A program made the translations under genes and the position numbers. A DNA stretch of 9,407 bases, from contig JADFVX010000060.1 in assembly GCA_015222755.1 (NCBI GenBank), positions 1-9,407 of the forward strand. The letters are read 5' to 3'. The DNA comes from Pseudomonadota bacterium (GTDB lineage: Bacteria > Desulfobacterota > JADFVX01). Positions 1 to 6,744 of the stretch are shown here, in pieces. Each line of letters opens with the position of its first letter. Position 1 is the stretch's first letter. Below the pieces are notes generated by a model that saw only the letters and a program-made list of their open reading frames with translations, ran no database searches and had not been told where the DNA came from.

Positions 1-83
1 CTGCACCCGTAGTCAAACCTGCACCCGTAGTCAAACCTGCACCCGTAGTCAAACCTGCACCCGTAGTCAAACCTGCACCCGTA
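1..83 (+). repeat. Perfect 18-bp tandem repeat encoding PAPVVK
   Basis: Four identical copies of ctgcacccgtagtcaaac run from 1 to 72, and an 11-base partial fifth copy ends at 83. The array runs off the left edge, so its true length is unknown. It is in frame with the transglutaminase-like gene and encodes a six-residue unit (PAPVVK). There are no differences between visible copies even at silent positions, which points to recent expansion or ongoing copying by slippage or recombination. Because the unit is a multiple of three, changes in copy number would alter linker length without breaking the frame. Confidence 0.97.
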
Positions 84-1190
84 AAAAAGAAGGGCAAAAG
101 AATTGTCATTAATTTTTATGGTGAAAAGGTAGAGTTTTATTATGATAAAAAGTTAAAAGCATCATCAGCTAACAGAATCAATCGAAAAACCATTAGCAAG
201 TCATGGGAGACTTTAAGCCTGGCGGATTATGACAATCTTTTACTACAGGCCAGAGATTTTAAGGATACTGCACGTCTCAATGACTGGGGCTACCACCGTC
301 TCCTATATAAGATAGGGGAGGGTATATACGGCAAGAATCACGATAACAGTATCAATATATTTGTTTGGTTTATGCTCTCCAAGGCCAACTATGAAGCCAA
401 GGTCGCTTATAATGACGACAAAGTGTTCCTCCTCCTTCCTTCAAAAAATAAGATCTTTGCCGCACCCTATCTGACGCTAGACGGAAAGCGCTTCTATGCT
501 ATATCAATGGACGGCAAAAAGAAGAAGCTGGGCTCACTGTATACATATAAGGGTAACTATCCTGGTGCAGACCAGCCCATGGACTACAGCATCAATGTCA
601 CCCCGGCGATTAAAACACAGATAGTCAATAAGGACTTGTCTTTCAAGTACCGTGGAAAAAAACACAAGCTGCAGGTAAAGTACAACCGTATCATACCGGC
701 TTTTTTTAAGCACTATCCCCAGACTGACTTCAAGGTCTACTTTGATGCCTCCGTATCAGAAGAGGCGGGGCAGTCGCTACTTCAAGCTCTCAAGCCTCTG
801 GTAGAGGGAAAGAGTGAAGGGGAGGCAGTCAACCTTATTATTCGCTTTGTCCAGACGGCTTTTAAGTACAAGACCGATGCTAAGCAGTTTGGCAGGGAGA
901 AGTACCTGCTGCCGGAAGAGACCCTCTTTTATCCTTTCTCTGACTGTGAAGACCGCTCCATACTCTTTGCCTACCTGGTGAAGAACCTCACAGGACTGGA
1001 GGTGGTGGGACTTCACTATCCCAACCACATGGCAACGGCTGTCCGCTTCAGCGATAATATAAAGGGGGATGCAATCACATATAACGGAAAAAGGTATCTT
1101 GTCTGTGACCCCACCTATGTGAATGCCGATATAGGCAAGGCCATGCCTCAGTTCAAAAAGGTGAAGCCAAAGGTAATCAGGATAGGGTAA
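1..1190 (+). CDS. Transglutaminase-like domain protein, 5'-truncated by the window
   Basis: The reading frame (codons starting at position 3) is open from the left edge to TAA at 1188-1190, giving 395 visible residues; the start lies outside the window. The internal ATG at 372 is not the start, because the coding frame continues well upstream of it. The protein begins with a repeated PAPVVK linker (about 28 residues), followed by a basic stretch and a middle domain (NDWGY, WFMLSKANYEAKV). A C-terminal transglutaminase-like domain carries a full triad: Cys in SDCEDRS (codon 945-947), His in YPNHMATAV (1026-1028) and Asp in VCDPTY (1107-1109). This arrangement resembles large proteins of unknown role seen in Bacteroidetes and other Gram-negatives. 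The fold may act as a cysteine peptidase or acyl transferase; the substrate is unknown. The Pro/Ala/Val/Lys linker suggests a domain held away from an N-terminal anchor, but that anchor is not visible. No terminator is evident downstream. Confidence 0.85.
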   Translation, partial: APVVKPAPVVKPAPVVKPAPVVKPAPVKKKGKRIVINFYGEKVEFYYDKKLKASSANRINRKTISKSWETLSLADYDNLLLQARDFKDTARLNDWGYHRLLYKIGEGIYGKNHDNSINIFVWFMLSKANYEAKVAYNDDKVFLLLPSKNKIFAAPYLTLDGKRFYAISMDGKKKKLGSLYTYKGNYPGADQPMDYSINVTPAIKTQIVNKDLSFKYRGKKHKLQVKYNRIIPAFFKHYPQTDFKVYFDASVSEEAGQSLLQALKPLVEGKSEGEAVNLIIRFVQTAFKYKTDAKQFGREKYLLPEETLFYPFSDCEDRSILFAYLVKNLTGLEVVGLHYPNHMATAVRFSDNIKGDAITYNGKRYLVCDPTYVNADIGKAMPQFKKVKPKVIRIG

Positions 1191-1257
1191 AGGGTTTAGA
1201 CCCAGGGCCTCTGGCCTACAGCTGCGAGGGACCTTGGGAATTCGCAGATGCTCGTTA

Positions 1258-1313
1258 ATTTATGTTTTTTTGCTTGATATGTAATAATACTTCTGATATT
1301 CCTTATGTATAAT
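1258..1313 (+). promoter_or_regulatory. Promoter-like block, copy A (upstream of TRL lipoprotein pair)
   Basis: A 56-base AT-rich block ends in TATAAT (1308-1313), 21 bases before the chosen start at 1335. It matches 2045-2100 at 49 of 56 positions with no gaps, and all seven differences are transitions. It contains TTGATA (1274-1279), which has a 17-base spacer to TATTCC (1297-1302); the terminal TATAAT lacks a good -35 at 17 bases. Conservation in front of two separate small-lipoprotein genes supports a regulatory role. The exact promoter elements are uncertain. Confidence 0.6.
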
Positions 1314-1334
1314 CTTGTAAAAGGGAGCCTCATA

Positions 1335-1634
1335 ATGACAAAAATCAACAGATTGATCTTTGCTGTATTGATCCTTGCGGTATTTAACTCCGGATGTTTA
1401 TATGCTAAGCTCAAAACACCGCTGGACATTGACGTCTCCACAACCGAAATGGGTCAAAAAACAGGAGAAGCCAGTATCTACTCTGTACTTTGGCTTGTCG
1501 CATGGGGAGATGCAAGCACTGCGGCAGCGGCTGACAACGGCGACATCTCTATCATAAACCACATGGATGAAGAGCTTTTTTCAATACTCTTCGGACTCTA
1601 TACAAAAAGGACAACAATTGTCTACGGAGACTGA
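1335..1634 (+). CDS. TRL-family small lipoprotein (first of tandem pair)
   Basis: The product has 99 residues. I chose ATG 1335 because it sits behind AAGGGAG (1321-1327) and gives a normal signal peptide; the in-frame ATG at 1305 overlaps the promoter-like block and lacks a ribosome site. A hydrophobic leader (residues 6-17) ends in NSGC, with Cys21 as the probable lipidation site. The Asn at -3 is atypical for a lipobox, so cleavage by signal peptidase I after LYA is possible. The mature part matches the TRL-like family (PF13146, named for a tRNA-associated locus): KTPL, a Gly-Glu-Ala-Ser segment, LVAWGDAS, AAADNGDI, and a C-terminal TTIVYGD close to the family's usual TTIVYGE ending. The biochemical role of the family is not established. 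It lies 5 bases before a second TRL gene, so the two are very likely co-transcribed. Confidence 0.85.
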   Translation: MTKINRLIFAVLILAVFNSGCLYAKLKTPLDIDVSTTEMGQKTGEASIYSVLWLVAWGDASTAAAADNGDISIINHMDEELFSILFGLYTKRTTIVYGD

Positions 1635-1639
1635 TGTAA

Positions 1640-1984
1640 ATGCCTAGGGCAAAGTTTTTTATATTGGTGTTCCTTTCCACCATCTTATTTGCCTGCAGCA
1701 GTGGGCCTATTGGTCTTATCTACACTAATACTACTCTTCCTCTGACTACAAACATGAAGAAGACCCCTCGAGGGAAAAAACTTGTTGTTTTGGGTACCAA
1801 GCACATAAATATAGAAGGATTGGCTGCCGAATGGGACAGCAGGGCAATTGGAGATGCCGCTAAACGAGGCAATCTACGGTTAAATATGGCTAGTCTGAAA
1901 AAAGTATATTACGCAGATATCAATAAAGTGAGCATATTCCTGGGTATGTGGAAGAAAAATACTGTCAGGGTATGGGGGGAGTAG
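1640..1984 (+). CDS. TRL-family small lipoprotein (second of tandem pair, divergent)
   Basis: The product has 114 residues and starts 5 bases after the previous stop; its ribosome site GGAGA (1626-1630) lies inside the end of the upstream gene, which supports translation as one operon. The signal peptide is MPRAKFF plus a hydrophobic core, ending in LFAC with Cys19 lipidated; the +2 and +3 residues are Ser, which fits outer-membrane sorting in proteobacteria. The mature part keeps the TRL plan: YTNTTLPLTTN near the N terminus, then LAAEWDSRAIGDAAKRGNL where the family has the GDAS...AAA..G block, then YYADINKV and a final NTVRVWGE in place of TTIVYGE. It is clearly more divergent than its neighbour, including replacement of the GDAS motif. 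Family assignment is by motif layout. Function is unknown. Confidence 0.78.
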   Translation: MPRAKFFILVFLSTILFACSSGPIGLIYTNTTLPLTTNMKKTPRGKKLVVLGTKHINIEGLAAEWDSRAIGDAAKRGNLRLNMASLKKVYYADINKVSIFLGMWKKNTVRVWGE

Positions 1985-2044
1985 ATCGTCATTAAATTTT
2001 AGTGGAAGTGCTGTAGTTTGATTCAATTTTTACCTACTTTATTC

Positions 2045-2100
2045 ATTTACGTTTTTTTACTTGATATGTAGTGATACTTTTGGTATTCCTTATGCATAAT
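2045..2100 (+). promoter_or_regulatory. Promoter-like block, copy B (upstream of small lipoprotein gene)
   Basis: This is the second copy of the 56-base block found at 1258-1313 (49/56 identical, no gaps). Here the terminal hexamer is CATAAT (2095-2100) and the TTGATA sits at 2061-2066. Purine-rich sequence follows, including GGAGG at 2109-2113, but the next real gene starts only at 2196, so this copy would give a longer 5' leader (about 90 bases) than copy A. No supported small ORF was found in that leader. Confidence 0.55.
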
Positions 2101-2195
2101 TTATAAATGGAGGTGACTGAGGGGATTTATTTTAAGGTTAGCTGTGGCGTGATGTTTTATTTTTTTAACAAACTTTAAATTTAATGAGGGGCTTT

Positions 2196-2693
2196 ATGAA
2201 AAAGATTAAATATCTAGTTGGTGTTGTTGCAGTTTCTATGTTATTCGTTGGTTGTTCTACTACTTCGGAAAAGTTTCGTTCTCAATCTGTTACGCCAGAT
2301 ATAAGGAATTCCATGGTTGCTGATTTTGAGGTTATCGGCAAGGTTAAGGGTTCCGCATCTCATACTTTCATAGGTCCATTCCCATTATTTAAATTTGTCA
2401 AAAAGGAAGCAGATGGAGTTGGCTTTGCGGCTGTAGCTGCGACTCCTGGCACGGGAAGTCCTTTAGAAGCTCTAATGCAGTTATCCGGTGCTGGTGGATC
2501 TATGCTTAAATCAGAAGCCGCCTACAATGCACTTAAAGGTTCTGGTGCAGATTACATCCTGAACCCGACATATGAAGTGAAAAAAACTGGGTTTATCATT
2601 AATCAGGTTTCCGTGACAGTGCAAGGATGGGGAGCAAAGGTAAAGGGTTACAGGCAGATGCCTGATAAGAGGATCTTTCCTACTAAAGAGTAA
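2196..2693 (+). CDS. Small lipoprotein of unassigned function
   Basis: The product has 165 residues. ATG 2196 is chosen over the in-frame ATG 2184 because GAGGGG (2187-2192) sits directly upstream of 2196, while 2184 is preceded only by AT-rich sequence. The signal peptide MKKIKYLVGVVAVSM leads into LFVGC with Cys20 lipidated, followed by STT, as in outer-membrane lipoproteins. The mature protein has DFEVIGKVKGSAS near residue 50, a small-residue-rich middle (AAVAATPGTGSP, LSGAGGS), then YNALKGSGADYILNPTYEV and VSVTVQGWGAKVKGY. The pattern of an N-terminal 'VIGKVKG' strand, a helical 'AAYNALKGSGADYILNP' segment and a C-terminal 'V.V.GWGAKVKGY' strand recalls small Bacteroidetes-type lipoproteins annotated only as DUFs (perhaps the DUF6567 type). 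I hold that link weakly. It is followed by a strong terminator and so ends its transcription unit. Confidence 0.8.
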   Translation: MKKIKYLVGVVAVSMLFVGCSTTSEKFRSQSVTPDIRNSMVADFEVIGKVKGSASHTFIGPFPLFKFVKKEADGVGFAAVAATPGTGSPLEALMQLSGAGGSMLKSEAAYNALKGSGADYILNPTYEVKKTGFIINQVSVTVQGWGAKVKGYRQMPDKRIFPTKE

Positions 2694-2739
2694 TTTACTC
2701 TAGGATGTCACAGAGCTTTTTATTTTCTACCTTGACATC

Positions 2740-2748
2740 TGATATAAT
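2740..2748 (+). promoter_or_regulatory. Extended -10 promoter-like sequence just before a terminator
   Basis: TGATATAAT is a perfect extended -10 match (TGn plus TATAAT). A TTGACA lies at 2732-2737, but only 5 bases before TATAAT, so it cannot act as its -35; the hexamer at the correct distance (TTATTT, 2720-2725) is weak. A start expected around 2755 would run straight into the hairpin at 2758. It could drive the caspase gene at 2860 by read-through or make a very short RNA, or it could be chance in AT-rich sequence. Confidence 0.3.
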
Positions 2749-2757
2749 GAAATCCGG

Positions 2758-2798
2758 AGTTCCTCAACCCCTATATGAGGGGGTTGAGGAACTTTTTT
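2758..2798 (+). terminator. Strong intrinsic terminator
   Basis: A 14-base perfect stem (2758-2771 pairing with 2780-2793) encloses an 8-base loop and is followed by a six-T run (2793-2798). It lies 64 bases after the stop of the small lipoprotein gene and about 60 bases before the caspase lipoprotein gene, so it separates these two units. The absence of mismatches in a 14-bp stem is unusually good for a bacterial terminator. Confidence 0.93.
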
Positions 2799-2859
2799 AA
2801 TTATGAAGCGCTTACTCACTGATAGTTTCCACTAATGATCCTTAAACCTTTCAATAAAT

Positions 2860-4323
2860 ATGGAACAAAAAATGATTAATAAAGCTATAAGTCATGGCTT
2901 CTTGGCTATCGTACTCACAATAGTAGTTTCTATTAGCGGATGCGCCATTTCACAACACTCATTTCTTACAGACATATCTTCTGAGGGCCTCATTCCCGCA
3001 CGAACAAGAAATATTTATCTTGAAGATATTAAAGAACACTCTGTTAGGCCGGCCTGGCTATTTCGTTACTCGACGGTATCAGCTTCTATAGATAATCATC
3101 TCCAGGGATTTTTCAGGAATCCTAAGATCGGCCATTCAAGTGGAGAAGACTATATCGATGTTGCTGCTGAAATCGTCTCGTGGGAGCGTAAGGCAGGAGA
3201 AACCTTCATGACTGTTGAATATAAAATCACCTCAGCAAATTCCCGATTGGTCATGTCTGAGCGAATAACTTCCAGTTTTAAACAGCATCCGATGTGGGTT
3301 TTGACTGCAGAATATGCGATATTTAGATCTGCAGAAAAGTGCTTCATTGAAAATCTTATAAAGCTTGAAGAGGTACTTCTAAATAAATTATCGGGGAAAT
3401 GGCTGGCCTACAAGAAAGCTGTTCCCGCTACGAAATTAGCTGAAGGGGCTCAAGTTCAAACTGCCGTTGCAGCAGTCTCTGCCGAGCCGGCTCAAGTCCT
3501 GTCTGACGTGGATATAAGTATCCCCAAAACAGGCATAAATAATAAAAACGCCGTGGCGGTTGTTATAGGCAACAGGGATTACGTGAGCCGGGATATCCCT
3601 TCTGTGGAATTTGCAGTCAATGATGCTAAAACCATGAAGAAGTACCTGGTCAATGTGCTCGGCTACAGGGAGGGTAACATTCTTTACCAGCCGAATGCTT
3701 CGAAGGCGACCTTTGAATCAATCTTTGGTACAAGGTACGATTACCAGGGGAAACTCTATAACTATCTTATTGAAGGAAAGTCGGACATATTCATTTTCTA
3801 TTCAGGCCACGGGGCTCCCGATTTGAAAAAGAAAGAGGGCTATTTTGTACCGGTTGATGCTGATCCACAGACCATAAACCTGACCGGATATCCTCTCAAA
3901 CAACTCTATGAAAATATTGCAAAAATAGCAGAGGATAAAAAATCACCCAATGTATTCATCGTAGTGGACGCATGTTTCAGTGGTTCGTCGGAAAAAGGCC
4001 TCTTGCTTAAAAACGCAAGTCCTATAACCATTAAAGTAAAGAACTCCTTGGTAAATAGACCTAATACTGTAGTCTTTACATCGTCGAGCGGTGCCGAGAT
4101 AAGTTCATGGTATCCTGAGAAGGGGCACAGCATGTTTACCTATTTCTTCCTGAAGGCACTGCAGAAAAAGGCAAAGAAGAAAGGTACAGTCACTGCCGGG
4201 GAGATTTTCGACTTCATAGCAGACAAGTCTGAAGGAGTGCCATATTACGCCAGGAGGCTCCACGGGAGAATACAAACACCGCAAATTACCGGGAACGCTA
4301 AAAGGGTCCTTTTTTCTAAATGA
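2860..4323 (+). CDS. Caspase-like (peptidase C14) lipoprotein
   Basis: The product has 487 residues counted from ATG 2860; ATG 2872 (residue 5) is equally possible, since neither has a convincing ribosome site. The leader ends in SISGC with Cys28 as the predicted lipidated residue. Residues about 30-190 form a domain I do not recognise (contains SSEGLIPART, SGEDYIDVAAEI). An Ala/Val-rich linker (about 195-225) follows. The C-terminal caspase/metacaspase-like domain (about 230-485) starts at AVAVVIGNRDY; it has the catalytic His317 in FIFYSGHG and Cys372 in VVDACFSGSS, both strands in standard order, and FTSSSGAE after them. Both catalytic residues are intact, so it should be an active cysteine endopeptidase, probably cutting after basic residues as most bacterial relatives do (family knowledge). 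Location is the periplasmic face of a membrane. It is flanked by terminators and is probably monocistronic. The substrate is unknown. Confidence 0.9.
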   Translation: MEQKMINKAISHGFLAIVLTIVVSISGCAISQHSFLTDISSEGLIPARTRNIYLEDIKEHSVRPAWLFRYSTVSASIDNHLQGFFRNPKIGHSSGEDYIDVAAEIVSWERKAGETFMTVEYKITSANSRLVMSERITSSFKQHPMWVLTAEYAIFRSAEKCFIENLIKLEEVLLNKLSGKWLAYKKAVPATKLAEGAQVQTAVAAVSAEPAQVLSDVDISIPKTGINNKNAVAVVIGNRDYVSRDIPSVEFAVNDAKTMKKYLVNVLGYREGNILYQPNASKATFESIFGTRYDYQGKLYNYLIEGKSDIFIFYSGHGAPDLKKKEGYFVPVDADPQTINLTGYPLKQLYENIAKIAEDKKSPNVFIVVDACFSGSSEKGLLLKNASPITIKVKNSLVNRPNTVVFTSSSGAEISSWYPEKGHSMFTYFFLKALQKKAKKKGTVTAGEIFDFIADKSEGVPYYARRLHGRIQTPQITGNAKRVLFSK

Positions 4324-4373
4324 TATAGCGACGCCCTCTCAGCTTTAGCGTAAATCTTATCATTTTTTCTTTG

Positions 4374-4399
4374 CCCCCGCCAGTCGGGGGTATTTTTTT
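4374..4399 (+). terminator. Intrinsic terminator after caspase lipoprotein gene
   Basis: CCCCCG (4374-4379) pairs with CGGGGG (4385-4390) around a five-base loop, followed by TA and seven Ts (4393-4399). It lies about 50 bases after the caspase gene stop. The T run abuts the dyad that begins the next promoter region, so terminator and promoter are packed back to back. Confidence 0.9.
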
Positions 4400-4442
4400 G
4401 TGAAATATTACCTTTACGCCTGTAGAAACAATCTACTATATT
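4398..4442 (+). promoter_or_regulatory. Promoter with upstream dyad, rhomboid gene (shared architecture)
   Basis: The imperfect dyad GTGAAATATTAC (4400-4411) abuts a -35-like TTTACG (4413-4418), which is followed after 18 bases by TATATT (4437-4442). The same layout recurs at 6745-6788: 20 of 21 bases match over the dyad and the TTTAC of the -35, and the -10 region also matches (TACTATATTC against TACTAGACTTC-like sequence). The dyad centre falls about 43 bases before the expected transcription start near 4449, the usual position for a class II activator of the Crp/Fnr type. The site does not match the Crp (TGTGA...TCACA) or Fnr (TTGAT...ATCAA) consensus on both arms. Only a TGTGA half is present. 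Confidence 0.55.
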
Positions 4443-4515
4443 CTTAAATCAAACTACATTTGGGAAAGGGAATGGAAATCATTCTCTTTAAACTCACTCT
4501 TCAGAGGGTAGACTT

Positions 4516-5955
4516 ATGGCTGCAAAAGACAGTACCCTAGATGCTCATAGCTATTTTGAAAGGCACCCCGAACAGGCCTTTATTCTCAAGGCGCTTGTCA
4601 CCATAGCTGTCATCTTTACCTTCCGGGAATTCCTCAACGGCTCTTTCATCTTCCTCCTCTTTATAGTGCTCCCTGTTTTTTTCATCCCCGGTGTTCTTGC
4701 TTGGTCTGCATATTCAGGCGACGGCGTTATGGAGATCATCAAACGTAACATCACCCTCATACCCGTTATGCTGTCTACGGGAGAAAAGAAGGGAAAGAAC
4801 CTCCCCCTTGTAACCTGCAGCCTGGTATTCATAAATATTGCTATTTTCTACCTCTTTCAGCAGAATCCGGCAGTAAGCGAATCTCTTGTGGGGGACAACC
4901 TGGTCTTTCTTCCCCGTGACCCCAACCTCTGGAACCTACCCTTAAGCGCCGTAACATCCATATTCCTGCACGGCAGCAACGCTCATCTCTGGGGAAACAT
5001 GATGTTTCTCTGGGCAGTAGGTACGGAGGTTGAAAGGCGAATAGGCGGGAAGCCTTTTTTGAAGCTCTACCTCGCCACAGGTATCATTGCAGGCCTGACA
5101 TTCGTCTCTATGCACCACATATTCCTCAACAGGACAGGCCACGCACTGGGTGCATCAGGAGCTATATCCGGTGTCATGGGTATCTTTGCAATCCGCTGCT
5201 ATTTCAGTAAAATGGCCTTTCCCATCCCCATCCTCGGCATACTCCCCGTTAACATCAAGGTGAAGATGAACTCCCTGGTCATCATAGGCCTCTTTTTTAT
5301 GCTGGATCTCAGTGACGGTATAGACCAGATGTCAGGGGGATTTTCGATGGTGGCTCACTGGGCGCACCTGGGCGGTATGATCTCCGGAGCTGTTTTGGCC
5401 TCACTGTTAAAATATGGTGAAGGGGCCATTGAAGAACGGCATGAAGAAATTGGCATGCAGCGGGTAAAAGAGGGAATTGGACTTAAAGAAGGTGAGGACT
5501 CCCTCAATATAGTCATAGATAAGAACCCTGATAATATCGAGGCTATTCTCAATATTGCAAGGCTGAAATCGCGTCATAAACGGACAGAAGAAGGATATGA
5601 ACTTTACCACAAGGCCATTAGAATGATGATTGCTTCGCGGCCCCAGAAGGCGGCAGATGTCTACGTAGAGTATTACAACAGGTATCAGAGGGGGGTAGAG
5701 GCTGCCCTGCAGTTCAGGATTGCAGGTATTCTATATCGCAGGGGCGATCTTGACAGGGCAGGGCGGGCGCTGGAGATCCTTGCCGAATCGCAAGAAACAC
5801 CGCCTGATATAAAGGAAAAGGCCCTCTTCCAGGTGGCAAGGGTCATGGATGATATGGGGCTTGCTGAGGCGGCAGAGATGTTTTACAGGAGGTTTGTGGG
5901 TGCCTTCCCGGAGTCTTCTATGTCGAAGAAGGCAAAGGCTAGACTTGCCACATAG
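4516..5955 (+). CDS. Rhomboid intramembrane serine protease with C-terminal TPR-like tail
   Basis: The product has 479 residues; ribosome site GAGGG (4504-4508) lies 7 bases before ATG 4516. Two hydrophobic helices (about residues 20-65) precede a cytoplasmic-looking basic stretch and the rhomboid core (about 95-300). Core signatures are visible: HGSNAHLWGN (152-161), matching the H...N oxyanion motif of transmembrane helix 2; GASGAISG with the nucleophile Ser214; and AHLGG with the catalytic His284. Both members of the Ser-His dyad are present, so it should cut transmembrane or membrane-proximal substrates in the inner membrane. Residues about 305-479 are soluble and helical, with TPR-like repeats (NPDNIEAILNIARL; FRIAGILYRRGDLDRA; FQVARVMDDMGLAEAAEMFYRRF) that could recruit substrates or partners. 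Rhomboid-TPR fusions of this length occur in deltaproteobacteria and relatives. It has its own promoter after a terminator and is followed by the Crp/Fnr-type gene after 104 bases. Confidence 0.93.
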   Translation: MAAKDSTLDAHSYFERHPEQAFILKALVTIAVIFTFREFLNGSFIFLLFIVLPVFFIPGVLAWSAYSGDGVMEIIKRNITLIPVMLSTGEKKGKNLPLVTCSLVFINIAIFYLFQQNPAVSESLVGDNLVFLPRDPNLWNLPLSAVTSIFLHGSNAHLWGNMMFLWAVGTEVERRIGGKPFLKLYLATGIIAGLTFVSMHHIFLNRTGHALGASGAISGVMGIFAIRCYFSKMAFPIPILGILPVNIKVKMNSLVIIGLFFMLDLSDGIDQMSGGFSMVAHWAHLGGMISGAVLASLLKYGEGAIEERHEEIGMQRVKEGIGLKEGEDSLNIVIDKNPDNIEAILNIARLKSRHKRTEEGYELYHKAIRMMIASRPQKAADVYVEYYNRYQRGVEAALQFRIAGILYRRGDLDRAGRALEILAESQETPPDIKEKALFQVARVMDDMGLAEAAEMFYRRFVGAFPESSMSKKAKARLAT

Positions 5956-5983
5956 TTTTTAATTAATTCTGGCAATATAAGTC

Positions 5984-6012
5984 TTTACATAAATACTTTA
6001 AAATGATAGAAA
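5984..6012 (+). promoter_or_regulatory. Possible promoter of the Crp/Fnr-type gene
   Basis: TTTACA (5984-5989) is separated by 17 bases from TAGAAA (6007-6012), about 50 bases upstream of the regulator gene. The -35 is good and the -10 is weak. No terminator hairpin was seen between the rhomboid stop (5955) and this point, so read-through from the rhomboid gene is also possible. The GTGAAATWTTAC dyad found at the two neighbouring promoters is not present here. Confidence 0.35.
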
Positions 6013-6059
6013 ATGCCTGTTTTTTAAAATGTATTAGATTAAATAAGGATGCTATATAG

Positions 6060-6740
6060 ATGGGTCCCTCACTTAAAGAAAATGCGCTGAATCAAATCCC
6101 ACTCTTTTCATCACTGGAGCCTGAACAACTTAAGCATATAGCTGAGCTTTGCAAGAGAAAAACCTTTGCCAAGGATGACTACATCCTTTATCAAGGAGAC
6201 CTGCAGAAAGAGCTTTACATAATTTTATCAGGCAGGGTCAGCGTTGTTCTAAGCAGTGAAGAGGGAAGAGAGATTGTTCTGGATGAGTTCGGTGAAGGAG
6301 GATTTTTCGGAGAACTGAGCCTGCTGGATGAGAAGCCCCGCTCTGCTTCTGTAAAGGCAATAAGTGATGTCAGGACGATAGTTTTGGAGAAAAAGGATTT
6401 TATCCGAATAGTAAAGGCCAACCCGGATATTTCGATAAATATTCTGGCTATCATGGGCGAAAGGTTGCGCAAGGCCGATGACAAGGTCAGTACGCTTGCC
6501 TTTATGGATGTCTGTGGCCGTGTTGCCAAATTTATTTTAAATCTGGCAGAAGATAATGGAGAAAAGATAGAAGAGGGCAAAATCAGTATAAAGCCCGTTA
6601 CACACCAGTTTATAGCTGATCAAATCGGGGCCTCCAGGGAGTCTGTCACTAAGGCCTTAAAAACTCTTGCAAAACAGGGACTTGTAGAGACAAATGGAAG
6701 GGCCCTTTCTATAGATTCAGGGCAGCTTGAAATTTTTTAA
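6060..6740 (+). CDS. Crp/Fnr-family transcriptional regulator
   Basis: The product has 226 residues, normal for the family. TAAGGA (6044-6049) lies 10 bases before ATG 6060. An N-terminal cyclic-nucleotide-binding beta-roll (about 12-125) includes LFSSLEPEQL, the YILYQGD turn and the phosphate-binding cassette GELSLLDEKPRSASV with Glu85, Arg94 and Ser95. These are the positions that bind cyclic nucleotide in CRP, so cAMP or a related nucleotide is a plausible ligand. A dimerisation helix (about 125-150) leads to a winged helix-turn-helix with THQFIADQIGASRESVTKAL (181-200) and recognition-helix residues SRES (192-195). There is no N-terminal Cys cluster, so it is not an oxygen-sensing [4Fe-4S] FNR. 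It lies between two genes that share a promoter dyad and is the natural candidate to bind there (inference). Confidence 0.93.
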   Translation: MGPSLKENALNQIPLFSSLEPEQLKHIAELCKRKTFAKDDYILYQGDLQKELYIILSGRVSVVLSSEEGREIVLDEFGEGGFFGELSLLDEKPRSASVKAISDVRTIVLEKKDFIRIVKANPDISINILAIMGERLRKADDKVSTLAFMDVCGRVAKFILNLAEDNGEKIEEGKISIKPVTHQFIADQIGASRESVTKALKTLAKQGLVETNGRALSIDSGQLEIF

Positions 6741-6744
6741 TAAT

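Noticed and set aside
1..83. Repeat array as a CRISPR
   Set aside because: The units are directly adjacent with no spacers, and they translate in frame as a Pro-rich linker.
1196..1441. - strand open frame of 81 codons across the TRL gene start
   Set aside because: It overlaps the conserved promoter-like block and the TRL signal peptide, and its translation shows no family features.
2107..2181. Possible 23-24 codon small ORF starting ATGGAGGTG in the leader of the 2196 gene
   Set aside because: There is no ribosome site upstream, no recognisable peptide features, and the start itself overlaps the GGAGG motif.
2687..2701. Inverted repeat AGAGTA/TACTCT spanning the stop codon of the small lipoprotein gene
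   Set aside because: The stem is short and AT-rich, with a 3-base loop and no adjacent T run; the strong terminator 60 bases on explains transcript ending.
6702..6738. Hairpin GCCCT/AGGGC followed by a T run at the end of the Crp/Fnr-type gene as terminator
   Set aside because: The stem is only 5 bp with a 12-base loop, it lies inside the coding region, and the T run is about 10 bases away from the stem.
6060..6740. Regulator as an oxygen-sensing FNR
   Set aside because: There is no N-terminal cluster of cysteines; only isolated Cys residues occur, and the nucleotide-binding residues of CRP-type proteins are present.
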